A stretch of DNA of 64,000 bases from Durusdinium trenchii (Eukaryota > Sar > Dinophyceae > Suessiales > Symbiodiniaceae), in NCBI GenBank assembly GCA_963970005.1, contig CAXAMN010025706.1:595037-659036 (forward strand). The letters are read 5' to 3'. The notes below the pieces were generated by a model that was given only the letters and a program-made list of their open reading frames with translations, was not told the DNA's origin and searched no databases. A program made the position numbers and the translations under genes. Below, one piece after another: positions 54,945 to 64,000 of this stretch; the stretch's first letter is position 1; every line of letters begins with the position of its first letter.

Positions 54945-56490
54945 CAAATCAGCCCAGAAGCTACCCAAGTTACCAAAGCAACACCAACGAAGGAGGATCC
55001 TGCAATGAATAGCAATTTTGGATATTTGGGCGTGCACGGTAGAAACTGCTGACCAAACGGCTGACCCGTAAACATGTGGCAGCGTGCAGAGGAGAGCCAA
55101 TCCACAAAGTGGATGTAAACTTCAGAAACTGAACTTTGAACATCAGGGAGTAGAGAAGCTCGTGCGAGCCGTGGCATTCTTCTGGCACATACCCTGAGAA
55201 CAAGTAAGATGAAGAACCAACCCATACAAGATCGTTTGGCAATCCCTGCATTGAAAGTTGTTGATAGGAGTTGGTCAAGCAAGACTTGACACCACCAATT
55301 CCATCTATAAGAAGGCAAAGCCAGTCCACAAAGCGATTGAACTGACCAAGCTATACAATGCGGCACTCTGCAAGGCAATGAACCATAGCAACCGGTTCAG
55401 AAAGGACGTCAAAACAGGCTTCTCGGAGAGTTCCTAGGCTGCCATTGATTGTAATGCTAAGACCACTATGGACACCAGCGTTTGACAATCCTTTGCATGC
55501 AAGTGTTGACACCCACAATGCCCACAAGGAGAAAAAGAAGAGGCGCCCAGGATACATGTGACAAACATAGGAAGAGGAAACCTTTCAACATCTGAGAACT
55601 ACAAGTATGGGGCATAGAAGTGTTGTTGGACATCGGCAACAAGAGGCCAATGAAAGGAACATCAGTCCGGGAGACCTGCATCATGTACTACACAAACCTG
55701 GTCGGCACACGAGAGGTCGTGTAGAAGCACACTGTCATGTGCAGGAAAAGCTGAAGCTATATCGGGAGCAATATTTTCCAAGAAGTGCAACCAAAAGCCG
55801 AACAAGAAGAAGTACTATGCCAGTCCAGCGAACCACTGGCTTGCCCGCACATGAAAGACTGATGTCCGGCATTGAGGGTCGATGCAGTCGATGCATATGT
55901 CCCCTTGATGGTAGATGCAGCCAAGACACCTGTCTGTGGCGCTGTTTTTGACCTCCATCACAAGATTTGTCACCTCAATTGAGGAATCGATCACTTGACT
56001 GGCTGCAGTTGCGGTCTGAGCCTGAACCAAATGATGTTACCAAGGCACTTCAGCGATTGTCGCTTGCAAACCCAACTTTGTTGCAATGGGCATGCATCTT
56101 ATGGGAATGATATTTACATATTTGATTTATTGTCTATGGCCGGATCGGCAATGAATGGTTGGATAGCTCAACATCCCTCTTCATTTCAGAGTTCTCAGAA
56201 ACTCCGCGCACCACTTTGAGCTTTGAACACATATCCCATGGAGTCCATGGGCTGATAACGCAGTCCACAGCGATGGTGCAAGGTCGAATCTGAGAAGACA
56301 TGGCAAGGAAGGGAAAACCATCCAGCATCATCATCCAGCATGAAACGGGTCTTTCTAGACGGGAAAGGCCAAAAGAACCTCAAAACTTGCAAATTGAATG
56401 AGTCTTGGAAAGCGTGTCTCCAATAATCGGACCGGGCCTCCTTCAAGGTGCCATTGCAAGCTGCGCCATCCTGCAGAAATTCGTCCACAG
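54945..56490 (-). CDS. Candidate multi-exon gene, possible membrane protein, unknown
   Basis: Protein-like minus exons: 56,490-56,205 (DEFLQDGAACNGTLKEARSD, RKTRFMLDDDAGWFSLPCHV); 56,030-55,850 (ASQVIDSSIEVTNLVMEVKN, CLGCIYHQGDICIDCIDPQC); 55,557-55,355 (LFFFSLWALWVSTLACKG, possibly one membrane segment, then ITINGSLGTLREACFDVLSE); and 55,330-54,970 (LVWVGSSSYLFSGYVPEECH). The order and frames suggest one gene, but I could not fix most splice sites, and 55,800 looks hydrophobic in a second frame (VRWTGIVLLLVRLLVALLG). No family recognised. Confidence 0.3.
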
Positions 56491-56544
56491 CATCGCGTGC
56501 AGCTCATGCAGAAACTGCCATCTGCGTTCCACGTTCAGTTTAGC

Positions 56545-56720
56545 TTCCCTAAAAATCTAGGAACCAAATCATTATTGCGAGCGCTTCTTCAAGGAAGCTG
56601 GGGGAGCTTCCTTGAAGAAGCGCAAGCTGTCCTAAGTCCTAAGTAGTAAGTAGCTACTTAAGCTACTAGCTACCTCTAGCTACAGTAACCGACCTCCTAT
56701 AGCAGCCTACCCCCTTATAA
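56545..56720. repeat. Dispersed repeat with perfect 19-bp hairpin
   Basis: Begins CCCTAAAAATCTAGGAACCA. Arms 56,581-56,599 and 56,605-56,623 (GCGCTTCTTCAAGGAAGCT) pair perfectly around GGGGG. Then GTAGCTACTTAAGCTACTAG, CTAACCGACCTCC-type sequence and a TAAAAAATG end. A copy at 32,645-32,815 has only one hairpin arm. Confidence 0.88.
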
Positions 56721-57529
56721 AAAATGGAATCTGTCCATCAGTGGCTCCACGGCGATCAATCTATATCGCTCCTGACGCCAGTGATTTATTTGTCGCTTGC
56801 ACAAAGACACTTCGAAAGGCTGGTGTGTAATGCGTATCTCCTCACCCGATTGCTTCACTCTAATCGGCTTGCCAACAAAATCAGCAGTCTATATAATTCG
56901 CTGCTACGCTGATGTCAAACTCGAGCACACAGCAGGTGTCCCGCTGGTCGTGGGAATCACAATGACTCCACCTGGCGAAAGCCCATCAGGGCGCTTTCTG
57001 ATGCTTCAGTGCAGGAGGGACTGACTTGGAGTCCTTGTGGAATCCTGGAACCTCGATGGAAAGATTTGGAAACACTTATGGCCTGCTTAAAGATGCTAAA
57101 GGGCTACGGCTACAAAAGCAAGGCAATCTCTCAGAAGCATGGCAGGGCCACTCAGCCCAAGGTCCAAATTCACAATCTCGAACCTTGCTGTCCTTGCCTG
57201 CACAATGTCAAGAAGTAGGTGACATGCGCACAGGTCACTGATGCTGGGATGCCGGCATTCGCCCAAGTTGCAGGGAATGAGTTCTTCCAGGCTGGCCTGC
57301 TGCGAGAAAAACAAATGCCATTGTTTGGGAAGTACTGATTCTGACCAACATTACCACAGGAAATGAACCGGTGCAACGTTCTCGGTGCTGCAACAGGGAA
57401 GAGAAATTGAAAGCACAATGCCATCCCATCCACACCTGGCAAGGTGTGCCACCACCAGATGGAGGACTCTTGATGCCGCGGTTCCTGTCGTGGCTCTATG
57501 GCAAGGCTTATCAGAAAATTGTGCTTTAC

Positions 57530-57730
57530 TAGTAACAAGAAACTATTAGGAACAAGAAACTACTAGGGTTCCTGGCATCGCTACTAGGAGCAAGGACGCT
57601 ACTAGGGGCTCCTGGCATCGCTACTAGGAGNNNNNNNNNNGCTACTAGGAGCAAGGTCGCTACTAGGGGCTCCTGGCATCGCTACTATAGGAGCAAGGGC
57701 GCTACTAGAGGCTCCTGGCATCGCTACGCA
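57530..57730. repeat. Dispersed CTACTAGGAGC-type repeat, with assembly gap
   Basis: Units GGGGCTCCTGGCATCGCTAC and TAGGAGCAAGGACGCTACTA repeat four to five times around ten N bases (57,631-57,640). Both N-gaps in the window lie in this family, so true copy numbers are uncertain. Confidence 0.9.
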
Positions 57731-59690
57731 CGAAACTTGCGCATCGCATCTGCGCTTCCCATGGCCCTTCACTGTATTGGTGGGTGCCAGGGAGTGTGGT
57801 GAGATATCTCGGTGTGAAGAATATCTACAAATAAGTTAAAGTCATTGTAACCAGCTGTCAAATTAGAATGATCAGCTGTCAAGCATAGAGGGTTTCAAGG
57901 CTTGACAACTGGTGATAGCACCAGAAATTCTGAGCTTTGAGCTGGTGCTGCTTCCAGCAGTTTGTCCCATGCTGGGGCTGAGCGTGTGATTGGCTACTTT
58001 TGAAAACTCTTACCAGAAGCTGCAAAGTGCTGCTTCCAGCAGTTTGCACCATGCTTTGGCTGTGCTGGAGGGCATTTTTCTGCTTCTCTTTGACTCCAGC
58101 AAGTGGGATCACTCGAAGTTGCTTGAGCCTTGTAACCACTAGTTTGCTCTGTACCTTTTTGCAGTGAGAAGAAGGAAGGAGGGCGGACCCAAACCACCAA
58201 AAAAACACATAGAGGGTTTTGCAGGGCTTACATGTATTTATGTGTGAGGTGCGTGCGTTCCCTTAAATATCACTGGAGTAGATGAAAAATGAATTGTGGT
58301 GGGTCCTAAACACATGTTCAGCACCTGTGTTGTTTTTCCCGCCGTGTCACGGTTTGTCTGCTTTAAAGAATGGTCAACCATCCGTTTGTTTCAAACGAAA
58401 GGTGATCAACTGGTCGGTTTGTGCTCGCACATTAAAAACCTTCAGCTGGCAGCTCCAAGGATAAACGTCCAGTTTTTCCTGACGAACTAGGAAAAGCAAT
58501 TCCTCACGGTGGATCACTCTGCTGTCAGTACTAAAATCCACAAACGTTTCTTTGACCCACTTCAGAAGATCAAATATCTCAGGGGTCTCTCATCTACATC
58601 CACATCAGCGTAGCATTCGCAGGTGTTGGCGCCGTCTTTGTTTTCGATCGTGAATTCATAAGATGCCGAAGGTGTCCCAGAAGACCATGAACATCCTGTG
58701 GGTTCATTGGTGTGACAAAGCTAAAATGATGTATATAACAAAAGTACACCAAAACAACTCGCCCAAAAAGGTATTGCTTTGCTGAAGTTCCCATGATCGG
58801 GAAGGTCGAGGTCCCATTCGTGCTTTCACAAGCCATCAGGAGCACGCAAACAAAAATGTTGTGCCAAGAAACTGCAGCAAACATCCACGTGGATTCTTTC
58901 CCAAAAAACAAATCACGTTTTAACAAATTTGCGATTGCCGCGCATGCACATGTGAATAGCTCCCACAATGCATAGCTCGCAAGTCTTTTCCCATCCAGAA
59001 TTCCCAGATACTTGATTTGACATCGAAGGCGTTTCTATCAAAACGCGTTCAGACACACATGTTCACCATGTGTGGGTGCCCCAAAGAAAATGCCGCGGCT
59101 ACAAATGTCATCCTAAATCTGGATACCACTACGGCCAGCCAAGATGGAAGCACGGGCTTCACTGGCCATCCATGCTGCAGATGCTTCCTTCATGTTGCTG
59201 CCCGGGTGGTCAATGAAGTACTGTCGCACCTGACAGGGCAGTTAACAGTTAGACTGTTTGACACCGCCATCATCTTGCTTGCAAAGTTGATAAACTGGGG
59301 AAAACAGTACTACAAAGTGAAACAAGTTGTGAAAATATGCGAATCCGAGTAACAAATGTCCAACGAGCTGCGCGCATCGCAGATGAACTGGCTGGCTTTT
59401 CCTTCAATGTCATGGTGCCCAAACAAAAGAACAGGGCATACACACATTTGTTGATGCATGTGTAGAATTAAAACTCCCTATCAGTTTGTCCCTATCTAAA
59501 GGAACATGTATCCATCATATCATATCCATCAACCTGTCCATTTGGCATAGGCTGCGCACAAGTAAGCAGAGTACACAAAACAAACAGAGTACACATTCTG
59601 TCCTTGGAACCGCTGGAACCAGACCCATTTCCCGGCACAACCGCATTAGCAGCATTGGAAGGACGAACATCTTCTGTTTGGGCAAAATCA
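57730..59690. other. Stretch without firm gene
   Basis: A duplicated block GGTGCTGCTTCCAGCAGTTTG / AGTGCTGCTTCCAGCAGTTTG lies at 57,945 and 58,029 (about 85 bases apart) within a minus frame of 109 codons that looks non-coding otherwise. No exon could be supported between 58,210 and 59,690, though a plus frame at 59,017-59,352 without an ATG start is open. Confidence 0.4.
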
Positions 59691-59839
59691 GCATCAAGTC
59701 CAGAGGTTCGCAACACCTTCGCTGTACAAACATGTACAAAGATGTAGGGCATGTGATTCAACAGCTTTCCAACCCAGGACATTCAACACATATATTTTGT
59801 GGGTTGGATAGTGAAGCCAAAAACAACACTTAAGGCTGG

Positions 59840-62800
59840 GCACTCCCTTGGAAGCATACTTTGAACGCCATTCCCTGGAGTGTTTCCGCTTGCGCTCTCG
59901 CCGGGCTTCCATGATCTTGTCTTTGTCTTCAGCGCTCATATCGCTCGTGATACGGGATCCTTTGAGACCATCTACAGCAGGGGCATCTGAAGCAGGTTCA
60001 GAAGGCATTGCATTGTCCGCACCACTTGACACTGGCTGCGCCTGAGAAGTTGAATCCTGAGTGGTTTCCATCTGGAGCGCATCATCCTTGCCCACCATGT
60101 CAAAGTCCAATTCTGTAGGGTCGATGTGTACAGGACCCAGCTGGTGGGCCCTTCGTTCACGACCAGATGATGTGGATCCATCCTGAAAGAGAATGCACAT
60201 CCATTCCCTGAACTTCTCCAATATCCTAACTGACTTGTTTGGAGGGTTGTTGAACAAACAAGTGAACCGATGAGCAGCCTTCATCACTTTGCCAGGGCAT
60301 CGAGCAGGAGTTTCCATCACAACTGCCGCCTGGAGATTATCCTCAGCTGCTGTGACATTCTAACTATCACTGGGGTTTCATGTGACCAAATATAAAACAA
60401 AGGTATGCCATGAGAGCTGCTTCCATGTCTCATACCCATCATCAGCTAACTGGCTCTCTTCCCCCAGCAAGCCCCAACATGTGCGCTTCTCCTCGAAGAC
60501 TGCACGCATTTGGTTGAGATCCGTGCGCTCCCCCTGCAAGAAACGGTTATATACCATCGTTCATGGTCATTCATTGTTCATAGGTCAAAAAATGTCTGTC
60601 AAACTTCTGTTTCAAAAACACTTTGAACTTGTAACATCCTACCTCCCATGGCTGGGTCTCAGCATCATCAGCAGCACAAGCACGATCTTTCTCACGTTCT
60701 GCTTCACGGCGTGCAAGTGGACGGGCAATGCCGGCGACCTCCAACTCTTGTCTTATACTTTGGCCCTAAATTTGAAGCACACAGTTTGGACCAAGCAAAA
60801 ACAGAAATACACAAGGGAACCCCCCCCAAAAAAAGCAAAGTCTAGGTGCCACAGACTCTTCAACGGGCTTTGCCAAATTCATGAACTTGTTGAAGTGAGA
60901 GCCTGGGTGAAACTCAAAAGCATTCTTCCGTTGAAGTCCCTCCGTTGGCGCTGGAAGAACCGGCTGTCGAGCACCCACATTCGCATTTGGACCAGGCACA
61001 GGAACCATAGGCATCTTGCATCGTGGAGGAACATTGTTGCTCGCACCCTCCAAATGCTCGCCAACCAACCGGGAGTCAATCTCAATGCCCGCATCCACGT
61101 CGATGCCAGCCATGTGGATGCTTCTGGTGTAAAACCCTAGCTGAAAGGATGACTTGGTGCTGAGCCCTAACAGTAACAATGCAAAGTGTCGCTTCAAGTT
61201 CATACCAAACATACAATGCTTGCATGGTTCTCTCGATGACAAAAACTTTCATAAATTTCTATAACATCGTTTCTTTTTCTGGAAAGCCTTCGCTGGCAAC
61301 AGATCAGCCCACTACCTTGTAGTAAAGGTTCGGCTCCATGGTGAAACCTCGTTTCACAAACCACAATGGTTTGGCTGGGCCAATCATCTTCTCCTTCTGG
61401 TAATGCCTGACCCCTTGGCCAATCAACCAAGCACAAACTGAAACCAGGCATTTTTGGACCCTAACAAACATCAACCACAAGCATAACCTTGGATGCCAAG
61501 CGAATCCAAGTCACTCCAAACAAGCTGCAAAATTGGAGACGATGCCAGTGCCTTGTAGCCGATGAGGGAGGCGATGTTTGGCCTTTCGCGTTTTTCTGAG
61601 TCACCGGGTTAGGCCGGTAGACGGCAAAGGACTGATGGCTCACCTCGATCCTGCCGTTGATTTCAATGACCAGCCAGCAGCCAACATCAACTTCAATCAA
61701 CACTTTCAACACCATTTTCATCGCTGGTTCCTGCCTGTCACCCTCTTCCCCTCTCTGCACAGATGGCGGGCGCTGAGCTGTGTGCCCGGTGATGGTGTAA
61801 TCGAGGCACCCTCGTTTTTCAATCGTATAGATCAATTCGTACAGGGTCATTGGCTTTGAGCTGGTTGGTCCTTTGGGTGTGGTTTCCTCCCAAACGACCT
61901 CATGACATGAACCTTGACACGCAGCGGATTCCTGAAGCCCAGGACCATAGCATATTTTAGAACAAACAAGTACAGTAAAACGCAAATGACACATATTGTC
62001 ATATTGCTTTGCCAAACAATGTTCAGTTCTGACAAAGTGCAATGTCATCTTGTGAATCCAAGCGGAATTCGATGGCTTTGTTCTCATTGCCATCCTTCGT
62101 CAGGAAATCCTTTGCCTGCATCACATGTGACATGACCGGCCAGATTGTTATGGATGATGTAACACAGAATGATCAAACACAACTACAAAAAATACAACTG
62201 CAACCAATGAATCTGTCCTTCCCGCTCTCCGAGATCCATGAACCTCCTGCATATAGAAAGATCGGGCGGGGGCTTTGCGACTTAAGCCCGGGAAGCGTGA
62301 CCTTGGAAGCCGACGTGATGTAGACCTTGTCATCTGCTACGCTGCAAGTGACATTGATTCCCATGCTCAATGTCACTGTGGCCACCAATGTCGGGCGCTT
62401 TGATTGAAACTCCTCTGAAGTTAGGGACGGAGGAGGTTCGCAGAAAGTCTCGGATACCAGAGGGATCTGGTTGTCCAAGTCTGCACTGGTCTTCGAGGTC
62501 ACCATTGGTGCTGGTGCTCCAGCTTCTCCATTGGTCACGGGTGCAAACACGTTGTCGAAGTTCTTCAAGCGCTGTCGCCAATCAGGGTCTTAGATTCAAT
62601 GAACCAATGAACCACCACTGGGCACAGCAGAAACAACACAAATATCAAAAGAATGAAACAAATATCAGTCTGAGTTGCTGCGCACGGGGCAGCTCAGCCA
62701 CTTTTCCCGCACATCTTTGGGCATGGTAAGATGTCCATCGGTCATGGTGCAAAGCTTCAGCACTGGCTCCCTTGGCTTGGTCTGCGTACTCAAGTCCGGG

Positions 62801-63901
62801 GATGCCTGAAACTTCTGGCTTGATTGACCCAGGAGTCCTTGACCAGCCTTCCATTCCTCCAGGAGCTTGTCCTTCATTTGGCCCACAACATAGGAGCACA
62901 AGGTTGGACTGGTTGTCTCTGAAAATAAGCCCAGGTAGACATCTTGCTGTAGTTCCGACATCAGGCCCAATGCAACCTTGATGCTACTCATCACGGAGAA
63001 ATGTATAATATCAATAATATCAACAAATAGACACAACGAAAAGCCACAGAGCACTTGACATCATTAGAAACGAACACATCGCAAGGCATTGTAACCATGG
63101 AGCTCGTTGGAACACCCCGTCGTATGGACTGAAGTGGCGCAAGCAGCAGACCTGGCCCTTCATGGTGCTGACACGAGACAAGCACCCTTCAAGGATGGCA
63201 CGAATCGTGCTTGGATTTGCCACCCACTGTGCTGTCTCTTCCTTGTCCTTAATGGAGCTTTGGTCTCAGGTTGCTGCAAGAGCATTAAAAAAACAGAGTT
63301 ATATACACATTAAAAAGCAATTGATGGTAGCATCCAAGAATCAGTCAGGCTGCGACTTGTCTCATTGGAGAAAAGCGTAGAGGACTCCGGGGTGGTATAT
63401 TCTGCCACAGGGAGAGGTGGACTCGGCTTGCAAGCATGCACCGACCAAAAGTCGTTGCGAGCAAAGACGTTGGAATCCTGGGTTGGGCGCTCTGAGTTGC
63501 GCGGCGCCTTGTACAAAGCCAGTTTCGATCCCAATGTGGAATCCTGCACCACCATCCATGCCGGAAGCGATGCCGGGAACGTCCTGAAGGCAATGTCTCG
63601 TAGAGACCCATCAACATAGACACAAATCAACCCACACCAAAACCCAAAAAACATGCGCTGATCTTACCAAAGTTCCGATTCCCGTGAGTGGAAGACACGT
63701 CGAAGAGAACTGAGACTTGCTTCATCTCTAAGTTCAAGCTGTCCAGCTTGTCCTCAATCCTCCTGTTCAGGGAACGAGAAACTTTAAGTTTGCAATGTCT
63801 GTGTCTGTCTCTCATTTGTTCGAACTTGTGCCTGAATGCTCCTCGTAGTCCATTCAGCACACCCTCGCCCGCCAGCATGGGACATATGATCAAGACCATG
63901 C
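59840..63901 (-). CDS. Gene E: compact gene with ten or more exons, unknown function, 5' end probably beyond the window
   Basis: Exons with borders that mostly fit: 63,901-63,668 (TTTCAG / TTTG-GTAAGA; KLKVSRSLNRRIEDKLDSLN); 63,596-about 63,360 (ASLPAWMVVQDSTLG, RNDFWSVHACKP); about 63,256-63,105 (KDKEETAQWVANPSTIRAIL); about 62,995-62,690 (ELQQDVYLGLFSETT); about 62,588-62,300 after TCTAAG (LVATVTLSMGINVTCSVADD); about 62,117-62,045; 61,929-61,487 (GGGCTTCAG / CCAAG-GTTATG; CWLVIEINGRIEVSHQSFAV); about 61,412-61,313 (AKPLWFVKRGFTMEPNLYYK / GTAGTG); about 61,125-60,850 (MAGIDVDAGIEIDSRLVGEH); about 60,745-60,643 (TQPWE / GTAGGA); about 60,534-60,405 after TTCTTGCAG (NQMRAVFEEKRTCWGLLGEE); and 60,345-about 59,840 (METPARCPGKVMKAAHRF, then ARRERKRKHSREWRSKYASK). 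A phase-1 to phase-2 junction between the first two fits. No domain recognised. Confidence 0.6.
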
Positions 63902-64000
63902 CTGAAACAATTGCCATTTGAAAATCGAACATCGAAAATTCTTCCCATTTAAGCAACGTCTTTCACCACATACAAGAAAAATCAGGACCAAGGGACTGCA

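Noticed and set aside
58505..58520. Similarity to the 5.8S rRNA start (CGGTGGATCACTC)
   Set aside because: The match ends after about 16 bases and the rest of 5.8S is absent; a chance match.
1..64000. Dinoflagellate spliced-leader gene or relict
   Set aside because: No match to the expected CCATTTTGGCTCAAG core was seen on either strand.

Overview
The window looks like nuclear DNA of a dinoflagellate, most likely a Symbiodiniaceae or related Suessiales species. This is inferred from gene style and was not checked against any database. Nearly every credible coding stretch lies on the minus strand. Most are short exons with GT/GC donors, joined into large proteins of unknown function. The space between them holds satellites, microsatellites and retroelements. 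I see no rRNA, tRNA, spliced-leader or CRISPR feature, and nothing bacterial.

Positions 1-22,060 hold four head-to-tail minus-strand genes, read from right to left. Gene A (about 22.0-13.7 kb) is a multi-exon protein with a transposase-like order of Asp and His/Cys motifs and an Asp-rich, Lys-rich tail. Gene B (about 13.2-8.3 kb), gene C (8.1-1.57 kb) and gene D (0.84 kb to the left edge) are unknown proteins with Lys-rich ends. A compound satellite block (3.8-6.2 kb) lies in what I read as an intron of gene C. Between exons of gene B lie a nearly perfect 48-bp-arm hairpin (11.33-11.44 kb) and an inverted pair of 4-bp microsatellites.

Positions 23-34.8 kb hold a degenerate tandem repeat, a Gln/Pro/Gly repeat exon, two tandem pentatricopeptide-repeat (PPR) genes (27.0-30.1 kb; the downstream one is broken by a one-base frameshift), scattered exons of unknown genes, and copies of a CTACTAGGAGC-type dispersed repeat. 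Both N-gaps of the assembly fall inside copies of that repeat.

Positions 34,812-40,068 are a fully delimited Copia-type LTR retrotransposon on the minus strand. It has 129/132-bp LTRs, 5-bp target duplications, a primer-binding site and a polypurine tract. Gag and RT/RNase H are present with frameshifts, but I find no protease or integrase.

Positions 40-46 kb hold isolated minus-strand exons, including one thrombospondin type-1 exon. Positions 46.2-52.5 kb are a decayed Penelope-like retroelement in which a GIY-YIG endonuclease lies N-terminal to the reverse transcriptase. It is bracketed by direct repeats of about 0.8 kb that contain strong hairpins. Positions 52.5-58 kb hold minisatellites, a hairpin-bearing repeat and a possible multi-exon membrane protein gene. 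Positions 59.8-63.9 kb hold a compact minus-strand gene of at least ten exons with good splice sites; its product is unknown.
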